In this document: positions 6,963-14,441 of the stretch, piece by piece
Numbering within the stretch: position 1 is the stretch's first letter
How the letters are laid out: each line of letters opens with the position of its first letter
Origin: an uncultured Alphaproteobacteria bacterium
Lineage (GTDB): Bacteria; Pseudomonadota; Alphaproteobacteria; Rhodobacterales; Rhodobacteraceae
Assembly (NCBI GenBank): GCA_902524655.1
Contig: CABZEG010000020.1
Location: 1-32,946 of the forward strand
Length of the DNA: 32,946 bases
Reading direction: 5' to 3'
Translations under genes and position numbers: made by a program
The notes under the pieces: model-generated
Databases searched by the model: none
The model's input: only the letters and a program-made list of their open reading frames with translations
What the model was told of the DNA's origin: nothing

Positions 6963-7247
6963 TATTTATTCTCCCATTTACTGTTGATAGACCTCCATAC
7001 AATACCTTGTTTCTGTAGAAACTGGTAAACTAACTAACTCCCCTTTTAGCAACTCATAGAAAGAGCTAAAAAGTTTTATAAATCAATGATTGGTTTAGAT
7101 AAAACCTCTCTTAATCATAAACGAGTGTTAACCACTTTTCTTTTCGTAAGACAGGTAGGAGCTTATTACTGAATAGGGTTCGTTTATTACTTCTCACATG
7201 CTATATACATGTGTTGAATCTCTAAGTAACAGAAAGGAATAAAGACC

Positions 7248-7334
7248 ATGATAAAATATAAGCTAACAACAATCTCCATATTAGCTCTTCTATTTCTATC
7301 AGCGTGTAATGATGGGGGAAATAGTGGGTACTGA
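7248..7334 (+). CDS. 28-aa lipoprotein
   Basis: A short frame with a good upstream AAAGGAAT begins MIKYKLTTISILALLFLSAC and ends NDGGNSGY then TGA. It has a positively charged start, a hydrophobic core and the lipobox LSAC, so Cys20 would be lipidated. Only eight residues remain after the cysteine, similar in size to entericidin-like lipoproteins but not recognisably related. It overlaps the start of the next small gene (7312). Confidence 0.55.
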   Translation: MIKYKLTTISILALLFLSACNDGGNSGY

Positions 7335-7488
7335 GAAAGCTGTTGAAATAATTGATATCTATACTCATAAAGTTGAGAAGAGATTAGATAGACTGGGAAC
7401 GTACTTAGTCTTTATCGTCATACCTTTGTTACTAATTATAGCAATCCAGCTAGGTGCTTTAATTATCTACTTTTTTAGTTCTAGCTAG
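7312..7488 (+). CDS. 58-aa single-pass membrane protein
   Basis: ATG 7312 lies inside the lipoprotein gene in another frame (23-nt overlap) and reads MGEIVGTEKAVEIIDIYTHK, then a charged helix (VEKRLDRLG). A long hydrophobic segment follows (TYLVFIVIPLLLIIAIQLGA and LIIYFF), ending SSS. The layout is an amphipathic N-terminal helix plus a C-terminal membrane anchor. GATGGGGG overlaps the start. The overlap suggests translational coupling with the lipoprotein. No family recognised. Confidence 0.5.
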   Translation: MGEIVGTEKAVEIIDIYTHKVEKRLDRLGTYLVFIVIPLLLIIAIQLGALIIYFFSSS

Positions 7489-7653
7489 GGTAGGAATGAG
7501 CCAAAGGGGGGTATGTAGATAGTTATATATGACCTCGTCGATAGATTATGATTTTTAAAAACGTATTCTTCATGTAAATTACTTCCATTAAAGCTATACA
7601 TCTTCGTGTTAGGTGCCACCGGGCCACTTACTCTATACTAAGAACGATAAGGA

Positions 7654-9009
7654 ATGTTTGAGCAACTCGTTAAAGAAGTAATATCTGACATATCACAAAG
7701 AGAGGACCGTCAGAGAAACAGAAGAGATGATGCTCAGCACCATTTTGAGTATGAAGTAAGATATCTTCTTACCGAGCTTTGGAAAGCATCTAAGAGTATT
7801 CCTTTTAGGGAAAGCAAGATTAATAGAAATAGGAATTACTACGCATCCCAACCAGAGCGTTATGGAGACTCTAATTAAACCTACAGACAGGTTATAGAGG
7901 CTTTTGAGGGCTTATTGAATCTCCGTTTGGCAAGAACATAACCAGAGAAGGTTTCTACGGCTCAGAGACTCTTACAGGAGTGCTTACAAGGTTTGTAGCC
8001 ACCGATGAATTATTAGAAACAATGAATGAACTCGCCGGTCACCCGGATATAACATTGAAGCCAAATTTTCACAAAGAAGAATTTGTACTTCTTCGTAATA
8101 CGATAGATGCACAGAAGCGCTTAATTGACTATGTTGATACACCCAAAACTACTGAATACAGAAATAACTTATTCAAAATAAACAGTGAATATGCACTTCA
8201 TTGGTTTGATTTAAGAATTAAAGACCTAGAAGTTTCAAAGCTAGCGGCTTGACTTGAGAGAGATGAAACGACGTTACCAATAGATTTATCCAAACGGTTT
8301 CTCTACCGAATATTTACGCAAGGTTCCTTTAAAAAGGGTGGGCGTTTTTTATCGTGGTAGGTGGCAGAACGTACCAAAGGAATATAGGTCTTACATTACG
8401 ATTGATTAAGGCTTTACGTCAGAATACGACTAATCTCAATTAAATCCACATATGCTCTACTACTCTATGAATAAAGATCTGGGTGAAGAAGATGCCTATA
8501 GTCGCGTACTTGATGGAGAGCATAGAGACATCGTTAAACAAGCCGTTAATGCAATGATACAAGCCGATACGCAGTTGCGGGCCTGTCTTGAAAACATTGA
8601 TATAGATAAAATAGATATAAGTTGGAAAGATTTAAGAGAGAGGATTTTAATAGCACACAAGCTGATAGCCTCTTTGTTCTTTCAAGGTACTGGAAACGCA
8701 TTGCAATTCGAAGACAGTCAGATAGTTGAAAATATTTTATTACAGACCACTGCTAGCAAAACACCTGCTTTACCAATCCATGATAGTTTTATTATGCGAC
8801 AGCAATATGCTTCAGACTTGGAAGAAATGATGCGTAGAGCTTTTCATTCAAGATTTGGTAAAGATATTCCGATTAGTAGTGAAATTATCATTGAGCCACC
8901 ACGATTGTTTGAAGATGATGGAACGCCTCGAACGGATGAAATGGCAGCAGAAGATAGAGAACATTCGCAATGGCTTGATAGAAATATTATGTGGCTTCAT
9001 TCAAAATAA
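7654..9009 (+). pseudogene. Decayed copy of the polymerase-palm protein
   Basis: Reading across frames recovers a relative of the protein at 2110-3588. TYRQVIEAFEGLIESPFGKN corresponds to its 97-115 region. RIFTQGSFKKGGRF then YRGRWQNVPKEYRSYITID matches RVFNNSSWDQGGRFYGGFWQ and onward. EYD-stop-SQLNPHMLYY is motif A, with a stop (8431) at the position of Phe272. HRDIVKQAVNAMIQ is motif B-like, and LPIHDSFIMR is motif C. Lesions: TAA 7876, a frameshift near 7905-7911, TGA 8250, an extra T at about 8343-8350, TAA 8407 and TAA 8431. The spacing from GRF/GVF to the motif A Asp is the same (30 residues) in both copies. The mix of nonsense and frameshift lesions means true decay. Confidence 0.8.
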
Positions 9010-9113
9010 GGTACCATTTTGTTTAAGCTTTAATTTACTCATTTAAGAAAAAATAATGATTAAATAGATTAAAATCTGATAATAAAAATGAGAAAAGATA
9101 TACGGAGGTTAGT

Positions 9114-9293
9114 ATGAGTGATGATGAGGTAACAATGTCAATAAGAAAGTTCCTGAAGAAAGTGGGGATTACTTCACAACAGGAAATAGAAAAAGTATAT
9201 AGTGGTTCGGGTAAGGTAAAAGTAAAAATGGTGTTATCTTGTGAGGAACTTAACCTAGAGCACGTAATAGAGGGAGAGATAGGAAAAGATTAA
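9114..9293 (+). CDS. DUF6494 family small protein
   Basis: 59 residues starting MSDDEVTMSIRKFLKKVGIT and ending LEHVIEGEIGKD. The block MSIRKFLKKVGITSQQEIEK and the EELNLEHVIEGEI ending are the signature of this short conserved proteobacterial family of unknown function. The ATG is preceded by a strong GGAGG (9104-9108). The protein is soluble with no cysteine-rich or membrane segment. It marks the return from decayed mobile DNA to conserved chromosomal genes. Confidence 0.85.
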   Translation: MSDDEVTMSIRKFLKKVGITSQQEIEKVYSGSGKVKVKMVLSCEELNLEHVIEGEIGKD

Positions 9294-9346
9294 AAAGCTT
9301 TATCAACATTATAGCAATTCGATAATTAAGAAAATTAAGTGTAATA

Positions 9347-9589
9347 ATGACAAAGAAATATATCTATAAAACAGAGTATCTTCAATGGGATGCAAGTGAT
9401 GATATCTTAAATGCACTTGGTCAGGAAGGGTGGGAACTAGTCTCTGTAGTTTCCAAATCTTTAAATTATGTGGAGCAAAGCTCGGGAATACCAAATCCTC
9501 TCGATTTTTTATCTCCGGATAATCAGGCAGTTGAAAAGAAAGACCTGAAAACCATAAAGGCCTTTTTCAAGAAAGAGGTAATAAATTAA
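9347..9589 (+). CDS. DUF4177-like small protein
   Basis: 80 residues. KKYIYKTEYL then a helix containing LNALGQEGWELVSVVS is the hallmark of DUF4177-type proteins, in which a strand pairs with the GWELVSV strand. The C-terminal part (KKDLKTIKAFFKKEVIN) is a basic helix. Cytoplasmic; biochemical role unknown. It lies 53 nt after the DUF6494 gene on the same strand. The site before the ATG is weak (TAAGTGTAATA). Confidence 0.65.
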   Translation: MTKKYIYKTEYLQWDASDDILNALGQEGWELVSVVSKSLNYVEQSSGIPNPLDFLSPDNQAVEKKDLKTIKAFFKKEVIN

Positions 9590-9696
9590 TCAAAAATTTA
9601 TTATAAGTAGAAACACAAAAATTGAGATAAATATTAAATAGAAATATTGTAAAAATTCTAGATAAAGGGTTTTCCGATATCTCTGCTGGCGAGGAA

Positions 9697-9987
9697 ATGC
9701 TTATCTCATCGCCTGAGAAAATTTCAGAGTTTATTTATGCAATACCTAAAGGGGTTTTTTTGAGCATAAAAGAACTTAGGCAAGGCTTGGCAGTAAAGGC
9801 AGGTGCTGACAAGACTTGTCCAGTTACAACTGGAATATTTCTTAGAATGGCAATTGAACAGCATAAAGATGATGTTAATTTTCCTTACTGGAGAGTAGTT
9901 GATGAAAAGCATCCGGTAGTCAAAAAGTTAAATCTTGATGGAAGTCAAATTAAAAAGAAGAGAGTTAATGAAGGATTACCGCGATGA
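9697..9987 (+). CDS. MGMT-like DNA-binding-fold protein, N-terminus uncertain
   Basis: 96 residues from ATG 9697. GVFLSIKELRQGLAVKAGAD and TCPVTTGIFLRMAIE resemble the winged-helix half of O6-alkylguanine alkyltransferase-like (MGMT/Atl) proteins. FPYWRVVDEKHPVVKKLN ending in VNEGLPR resembles the PCHRVV...EG region. The PCHR cysteine is absent, so alkyl transfer is not expected; binding without repair (Atl-like) is possible. The frame is open and family-like upstream (VKILDKGFSDISAGEEM from 9649), but no ATG, GTG or TTG occurs before the stop at 9628. Either ATT 9646 is used, or the original start has been lost and translation begins at 9697. Confidence 0.65.
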   Translation: MLISSPEKISEFIYAIPKGVFLSIKELRQGLAVKAGADKTCPVTTGIFLRMAIEQHKDDVNFPYWRVVDEKHPVVKKLNLDGSQIKKKRVNEGLPR

Positions 9988-10084
9988 GAAAAATTCAGCT
10001 AACTCCGCAACCTCTTCACTCTCTGACAGATTATAAGCATTATTGAGTGACTGTTGGTTTTAAGAAAAATCATATAATTGAATT

Positions 10085-10714
10085 ATGCACTATTTGTTAA
10101 TTGTACATATTCTAGTAGGGGCGTTGGCTTTAATGGCTGCAGTTTCCGCAGTAGTATCTTCAAAGGGTAAAAAAGTTCACATTATAGCAGGCAGAACATA
10201 CTTCTGGGGAATGACTATAATTTTTTTAACAGCCATACCCATGTCTATTGTTAGTGGTAAGGTTTTTTTGTTTCTTATTGCTATATTTTCATTCTACTTA
10301 GCTTATGCAGGAATGAGGTTTGCAAGAAACAGAACAGGAATAGCAAATATATTTGATTGGGTTGCCGTCGGTTTAATGATTTTATTATGGACGTTAATGT
10401 GGTGCTTAGCGATATACTATTTCATAAACAATAATTCTCAGTACATCACGCTTATTATTTTCGGGTTTATAGCAATTAGTCCGGGGTATACTGACTTTAG
10501 GGGTTACAGACATAAATCAGCTATCGGTAAGCAAAGAATTACTAGACATCTAACGAACATGTTAGCGGGTACGATAGCAGTAATCACGGCTGTATTAGTA
10601 ACAAATATATATATTGAACCAGTCTTTATATTATGGATACTTCCAACAATAGTAATCACTCCGATAATTTTTTGGTGGAACAGGAAATATACTTTTTCAA
10701 ACAAACCTATTTAG
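10085..10714 (+). CDS. DUF2306-like membrane protein
   Basis: 209 residues with about seven hydrophobic helices. The first helix (LLIVHILVGALALMAAVSAV) and the following KKVHIIAGRTYFWGMTIIFL carry the His and Gly-Arg pattern of DUF2306-type inner-membrane proteins. A second His/Arg cluster is in FRGYRHKSAIGKQRITRH. Function unknown; a haem or quinone interaction has been suggested for some related proteins but cannot be seen here. It stands alone with no strong ribosome binding site. Confidence 0.7.
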   Translation: MHYLLIVHILVGALALMAAVSAVVSSKGKKVHIIAGRTYFWGMTIIFLTAIPMSIVSGKVFLFLIAIFSFYLAYAGMRFARNRTGIANIFDWVAVGLMILLWTLMWCLAIYYFINNNSQYITLIIFGFIAISPGYTDFRGYRHKSAIGKQRITRHLTNMLAGTIAVITAVLVTNIYIEPVFILWILPTIVITPIIFWWNRKYTFSNKPI

Positions 10715-10725
10715 GAAAAAGTCGA

Positions 10726-10863
10726 TTGAAGATAGCAGATATTATTTTTTATCTCATGAAATATGGAGACTTAATCTTTAGGAAGTATTGGGTTTACTCT
10801 TATTTATTTGGCTTCCTATTATTCTTTAATATTGTTTTGATGTTATGGATAGATAACTTTTAA
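10726..10863 (+). CDS. 45-aa membrane microprotein (TTG start)
   Basis: The frame reads LKIADIIFYLMKYGDLIFRK then YWVYSYLFGFLLFFNIVLML and ends WIDNF. It consists of an amphipathic helix followed by one membrane helix. TTG 10726 is chosen because AGGA (10713-10716) lies 9 nt upstream; ATG 10756 would give 35 residues. It begins 12 nt after the DUF2306-like gene and may be co-transcribed with it. Unrecognised. Confidence 0.45.
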   Translation: MKIADIIFYLMKYGDLIFRKYWVYSYLFGFLLFFNIVLMLWIDNF

Positions 10864-11061
10864 AATATAGTTATATAAATATGTTTCTTATGCGCTCTAA
10901 TTTAGAAGATAAAGAGAAGTATAAAGAAATTATGTTCTTGGTGTAACATCATCCACAAGAACAATATCTCTATATGCACAAACTTCTATGCTTGCTCCGG
11001 CATTCAACCTTGCTCAATATAGAGTTTTATCGCGTAGAGATAGGTAATCTAACTCTGTATT

Positions 11062-11244
11062 TTATTGTCTGTAGTCTCTTTTTTCATCTACCCTTACGCG
11101 CTGATACAACGTCTCAGGTAGATTGTAGGCTTGGTAGATATTGGTAGATATTGATGTTCTGTTTTGGTAAACAGTCTTCACGACCCACTTGACTCCTTTG
11201 AAGCCGAGATATCCCAACATGCCGAGAAACATTAAACTTGTCAT
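11062..11244 (-). CDS. Possible small membrane protein (60 aa)
   Basis: From ATG 11244 the frame encodes MTSLMFLGMLGYLGFKGVKW (one short hydrophobic helix), then VVKTVYQNRTSISTNIYQAY, ending VRVDEKRDYRQ. No ribosome binding site is apparent, and a 10-bp tandem duplication (TTGGTAGATA at 11131-11150) lies inside. It could be a real microprotein or a chance frame; the membrane-then-basic pattern recalls the 37-aa pair but the sequence does not align. Confidence 0.3.
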   Translation of the reverse strand: MTSLMFLGMLGYLGFKGVKWVVKTVYQNRTSISTNIYQAYNLPETLYQRVRVDEKRDYRQ

Positions 11245-11442
11245 TACACACATGGGATAAAGATAGCATTATTTTGTAATTTATCAAATGCGACATTTTG
11301 AATTGCTAGGAAATACCAAAAAAAACGAAGTTTTACCCAAATAGTGCATTTTTATTCCAAAAGTTGGAAATTATTACTTTTCAAGGCGTTGAAAGCAACA
11401 AACAATGGTTACTGTGGTTGTATTAAAATCAAGGAGATATAC

Positions 11443-11757
11443 ATGAGTGTAGCAAGAATAAATATGGTCGATTGGCGTTCTGAGGAATTATTTGTTGAAA
11501 AGACAAAAAACACAGCGTCAACAATGCGTCAATCTTTTCCAAATGCTGAGATAATGCTGCGCATTAAAACTACTCCCACATCGGTGGTGGCTATATCTGT
11601 CTATCCCAGTCAAGAAAAAGCTGATGAAGCAAGAGCCGAGTTGGACAAAAGAATGGCAGACTATGGGGATGCCGTCAAAGACCATTGGTTTCTAGAGGGG
11701 GAGGTTATATCTGCTCATATAAATGAGGAGTGGGTGAAGAATAGTATTAAAAGATAA
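11443..11757 (+). CDS. Small ABM-fold-like protein (104 aa)
   Basis: The ATG at 11443 follows a perfect AAGGAG (11431-11436); an open frame further 5' lacks a site and is not used. The protein begins MSVARINMVDWRSEELFVEK. The first strand (VARINMVDW) is followed by a helix (VEKTKNTASTMRQSF), a strand pair (AEIMLRIKTT, VVAISVYP) and a helix (EKADEARAELDKRMADYG) ending in HWFLEGEVISAHIN. This order fits the dimeric alpha/beta barrel fold. No catalytic residues stand out. Soluble, role unknown. Confidence 0.75.
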   Translation: MSVARINMVDWRSEELFVEKTKNTASTMRQSFPNAEIMLRIKTTPTSVVAISVYPSQEKADEARAELDKRMADYGDAVKDHWFLEGEVISAHINEEWVKNSIKR

Positions 11758-11807
11758 CTGGTATTTTTTACTTTAAAAATAAAAATACTACCATCCAATT
11801 ACACTTT

Positions 11808-11831
11808 TCTGCTGGATACTCCAAAGAACAT
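11808..11831. repeat. Dispersed short repeat, weak copy
   Basis: TCTGCTGGATACTCCAAAGA followed by ACAT is a degenerate version of the 4771-4795 motif, in the same orientation. Confidence 0.3.
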
Positions 11832-11968
11832 AAATATGACTTCCTTTTGCTTTCTTTAGCGAATGTAAGAGAAAATAAGTTGAATATTTTTAAAGAATTA
11901 GTTGTGTAACGAAGGTTATTGTAATAGACCTCGAGGTGGGTTCAGTTTTTTTCCTTATTTAGAGATTA

Positions 11969-11987
11969 GAGGAAATTTATTTTCCTC
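11969..11987 (+). promoter_or_regulatory. Hairpin in the cold-shock gene leader
   Basis: GAGGAAA and TTTCCTC form a perfect 7-bp stem with loop TTTAT, ending 31 nt before the ATG at 12019. Structured leaders are typical of cspA-type genes, where they control translation with temperature. That role is inferred here. Confidence 0.4.
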
Positions 11988-12018
11988 AAACAAATTTAAA
12001 ACAATAAGGATAGAAATT

Positions 12019-12225
12019 ATGACAAACGGAATGGTAAAATGGTTCAATTCAAATAAGGGGTATGGTTTTATACAACCCGACAACGGTGATAAGGATGTCT
12101 TTGTACATATAAGCGCCGTCGAAAAGTCTGGATTGAAAACCCTTTTAGAAAATCAAAAAGTTTCTTTTGAAATAAATCAGGATAAGGGTCGGTCATCTGC
12201 TGCCAACATAAAAGTTATTGGTTGA
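12019..12225 (+). CDS. CspA-type cold-shock protein
   Basis: 68 residues, the usual length for a single cold-shock domain. [17 protein letters not shown] contains RNP1 (KGYGFIQ), and [13 protein letters not shown] contains RNP2. These aromatics stack on single-stranded RNA or DNA, and the family works as an RNA chaperone in the cytoplasm. The ATG at 12019 follows AAGGATAG. A start at 11902 is possible by frame but would add a non-homologous extension. The roughly 260-nt upstream gap holds a hairpin, as expected of a cold-shock leader. Confidence 0.95.
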   Translation: MTNGMVKWFNSNKGYGFIQPDNGDKDVFVHISAVEKSGLKTLLENQKVSFEINQDKGRSSAANIKVIG

Positions 12226-12389
12226 TGAAAAAAGTAACTGTTTAAAAATCAATCTTTTGCATACCAAATAAACGTATGACTTCTTACAGTTTGTCCTGGG
12301 CGTGGGAGAGGTAACTGAATGAGAGCAAAAATAGTTCACTCTTAATACTAATGTATTAGAGTTTTATATCATACAAAAAGGGGAAAATC

Positions 12390-12845
12390 ATGACAGAAGA
12401 TATAGTGAGAACTGGAGGTTGTCTTTGTGGGAAAAGTCGTTACCAAACGAAGGGAGACTCTCCGAGAGCAATTATGTGTCATTGCCGTTATTGTCAAACA
12501 TATACGGGAAGCGCTTTTGGAACGCAAGTCTGGTTTCCAGAAGATAAGGTTACCTTAACCTCTGGAGAACTATCGAAATATGGAAATAATACTGAGTCAG
12601 GAAATGTAGTAACCTTAAATTTTTGTAAAAATTGTGGTTCTACCATCTTTTTGAGCCTTAATGTTTTTCAAGGTATGGTAGCTATTCCGGGAGGAAGCTT
12701 TGACCCTCCAACATTCTGGTTTGAACCACAAGTTGAAAATTTTTGTCGTACAAAAGCACCATTTATACAAACTTCTACTGCTGAAAAACACGATACACAT
12801 CCAATGTATAACCCGAAAACGCCCGATAATCACCCGGTGAAATAA
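12390..12845 (+). CDS. GFA family (zinc-binding) protein
   Basis: 151 residues. GGCLCGKSRY, MCHCRYCQTYTGSAFGTQVW and NFCKNCGSTIF supply the conserved cysteines that bind two zinc ions in the glutathione-dependent formaldehyde-activating (GFA/Mss4-like) fold. The founding member speeds the reaction of formaldehyde with glutathione, but most GFA proteins have unproven substrates. The AAAAGGGGA site is followed by ATG 12390. Single gene with a small inverted repeat (12874-12887) downstream. Confidence 0.9.
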   Translation: MTEDIVRTGGCLCGKSRYQTKGDSPRAIMCHCRYCQTYTGSAFGTQVWFPEDKVTLTSGELSKYGNNTESGNVVTLNFCKNCGSTIFLSLNVFQGMVAIPGGSFDPPTFWFEPQVENFCRTKAPFIQTSTAEKHDTHPMYNPKTPDNHPVK

Positions 12846-12873
12846 CTTGTTAAATTGCGTAAATCAAACACTT

Positions 12874-12887
12874 AGCCCACTTGGGCT
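12874..12887 (+). terminator. Short stem-loop between the GFA and ICMT-like genes
   Basis: AGCCCA-CT-TGGGCT forms a 6-bp GC-rich stem 29 nt after the GFA stop, followed by a weak TTCT. Terminator-like only. Confidence 0.35.
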
Positions 12888-12923
12888 TCTCCGAGACTTA
12901 ATAATTAAGAAGGGAATTTTGAA

Positions 12924-13370
12924 ATGAAAACAAAAATACCACCACCATTTATAGCACTTGTAATGATAGCCATAATTTATTTATCTTCCCTCATTATTGA
13001 ACCAATTGCTTTTGGTTATCAAACAGTAATCAGTATATTAGTTGTTGTTATTGGCTTGTCATGTGCCATACCTTCTTTTCGGTTGTTTGCAAAACATAAA
13101 ACAACCATTAGTCCTTTTACCCCTTCAGAAACTACTGCACTCGTAACAGAAGGCATGTATCGTTATTCAAGAAATCCCTTGTACTTAGGGCTTGTCTTAT
13201 TAACGATTGCAGCAACAATTTTTTTCGGAACTTGGTTAGGAGTTGTAATCGTTGTAGCGTTTATTTTTCTCCTAAATCTTTTGCAAATTTTACCTGAAGA
13301 GAAAGCCCTTCTAGATATTTTTGGCGAAGAATATGTGGAGTATCAAAAAAAGGTAAGAAGGTGGATTTGA
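12924..13370 (+). CDS. Isoprenylcysteine carboxyl methyltransferase (ICMT/PEMT)-like membrane protein
   Basis: 148 residues and four membrane helices. The C-terminal half has the conserved block GMYRYSRNPLYLGLVLL, followed by a membrane pair and LPEEKALLDIFGEEYVEYQK then VRRW. The RNP and EE...FG..Y..Y patterns bind S-adenosylmethionine in this family of membrane methyltransferases. In bacteria the substrates are usually unknown, since prenylated proteins are lacking. GAAGGGAAT precedes the ATG. Confidence 0.88.
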   Translation: MKTKIPPPFIALVMIAIIYLSSLIIEPIAFGYQTVISILVVVIGLSCAIPSFRLFAKHKTTISPFTPSETTALVTEGMYRYSRNPLYLGLVLLTIAATIFFGTWLGVVIVVAFIFLLNLLQILPEEKALLDIFGEEYVEYQKKVRRWI

Positions 13371-13411
13371 TAAATACTTTTAAGCATACTTAATGACTAC
13401 GAAAATATAGA

Positions 13412-13669
13412 ATGGTGAAGGGCTATTTATTAGGACAAATCACTATTAGTGATAAAAGCCAATATAAAATATATGATTCTAAAATCGGAAAAGTAATCGA
13501 AGAGTTTGGAGGAAAGTACCTAGTGAAAGGCGGATTGCGGATTATTAAAGAAGGTAATCCTTCCTTTCAAAGAGACGTCTTAGTTGAGTTCAAAGATGTC
13601 AAAACTGCTCAACGTTTTTGGATTTCATTTTCTTCTGTTATAGATGCTAAATTTTTACAGCCACAGTAA
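13412..13669 (+). CDS. DUF1330 family protein
   Basis: 85 residues. KGYLLGQITISDKSQYKIY, FGGKYLVKGG and DVLVEFKDVKTAQRFW match the three core elements of DUF1330 (alpha/beta barrel, ABM-like fold). The usual SPEYQ-x-A ending is here SFSSVIDAKFLQPQ, so the last strand is divergent. No cofactor site. It starts at ATG 13412 without a strong ribosome binding site, 42 nt after the ICMT-like gene. Confidence 0.85.
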   Translation: MVKGYLLGQITISDKSQYKIYDSKIGKVIEEFGGKYLVKGGLRIIKEGNPSFQRDVLVEFKDVKTAQRFWISFSSVIDAKFLQPQ

Positions 13670-13765
13670 TCACAAATTATATACGTCAAAGGTGCCTAAT
13701 TTATCAATTAAATTTTGCTCATTTTCAACATAGAAATTGATTAAAAATCATTTAAACTCACAATT

Positions 13766-14074
13766 TTAGCTTGAAATCTTTTGAGTTCTCTTATGACCTA
13801 AACCAGCCTCAATCCATGGTTCATCCATTGTGCAGGTAGACAGGTCAGCTAAGTCGAAAAATGCTTTCATTGTTTGACCTGACGGTTCTACGTTTGGTCC
13901 CCATGAGCCATCATGCTGTACTATAATTGCCACTACATTAGGATTTTGCCAATAAAACTTTGCATCGTCGACACCTGAATTAGATTTAGCATTTTTACAA
14001 AAATTCAATGCTGCGATACCAAAGTCATCTCTACTAGCACCACTTTTCATTTCCCATTTTGAGACCTGCAACAT
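13766..14074 (-). CDS. Small ABM-like protein (102 aa)
   Basis: The ATG (14074) is preceded on the minus strand by GGGAGGAACATTAA, a strong site. The protein opens MLQVSKWEMKSGASRDDFGI. Strand VSKWEM, a helix (FGIAALNFCKNAKS), strands AKFYWQNPNVVAIIVQHDG and a helix (GQTMKAFFDLADLST) match the alpha/beta ferredoxin-like pattern, with a Trp/Glu-rich end (MDEPWIEAGLG). Soluble; function unknown. It converges on the DUF1330 gene, with a 96-nt AT-rich gap between them. Confidence 0.75.
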   Translation of the reverse strand: MLQVSKWEMKSGASRDDFGIAALNFCKNAKSNSGVDDAKFYWQNPNVVAIIVQHDGSWGPNVEPSGQTMKAFFDLADLSTCTMDEPWIEAGLGHKRTQKISS

Positions 14075-14218
14075 TTAATGTTCCTCCCTTATTAAGTTTC
14101 ATGTATGAATTATTACAATAGGATTAAATATTGTCATCAATTTTTGAAATAGTTTTCAGATAGTGCACATAAGTATAAATATCGTAGCTTTGAAACTTTA
14201 GCGGTAGGGTGAAATCGT

Positions 14219-14243
14219 ATCTGCAGCACACCTTAACAAGATA
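14219..14243. repeat. Dispersed short repeat before the second tRNA scar
   Basis: ATCTGCAGCACACCTTAACA followed by AGATA. The segments that follow (GAGGGGTAGACCAAA at 14275-14289, tRNA end at 14429) repeat the order seen at 4771-4968. The rest of 14075-14350 shows no gene that I can support. Confidence 0.4.
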
Positions 14244-14349
14244 CTTCCTATAAACGCCCTATGTTCCATGCGTTGGAGGGGTAGACCAAATAGTATACAA
14301 TGATGGTATTATTTTATAAATAATGGTATGGAGTTGAAGCTCAGTAGTC

Positions 14350-14441
14350 GGGTAATTGGCGTTGTTTTTATGGTAGACGCCCCGGGCTCAAAATCCGCCG
14401 GTAGTGATATCGTGAGAATTCGAGTCTTTCCTTGGGCACCA
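14350..14441 (+). pseudogene. Decayed tRNA-Leu(CAA)-like gene
   Basis: The D-arm (TGGTAGACGCC), anticodon loop (CTCAAAA, anticodon CAA), long variable arm (GTAGTGATATCG), T-loop (TTCGAGT) and CTTGGGCACCA end of a tRNA-Leu are all recognisable and in order. The 5' acceptor half no longer pairs with CTTGGGC, the D-loop has extra T residues (GTTGTTTTTATGG), and the anticodon and T stems have mismatches. It is therefore unlikely to be a working tRNA. Its 3' end is the partner of the scar at 4946. Confidence 0.6.

Noticed and set aside
10936-10964. Hairpin GTTCTTG...CAAGAAC as a terminator
   Set aside because: Long 14-nt loop and no T-run; more likely another degenerate copy of the dispersed repeat.
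11131-11150. Tandem repeat TTGGTAGATA x2
   Set aside because: Only two units, inside a doubtful small frame; not a repeat array.
14350-14441. Functional tRNA-Leu(CAA)
   Set aside because: The 5' acceptor arm does not pair with the 3' arm, and the D-loop and stems are damaged; treated as a relic.
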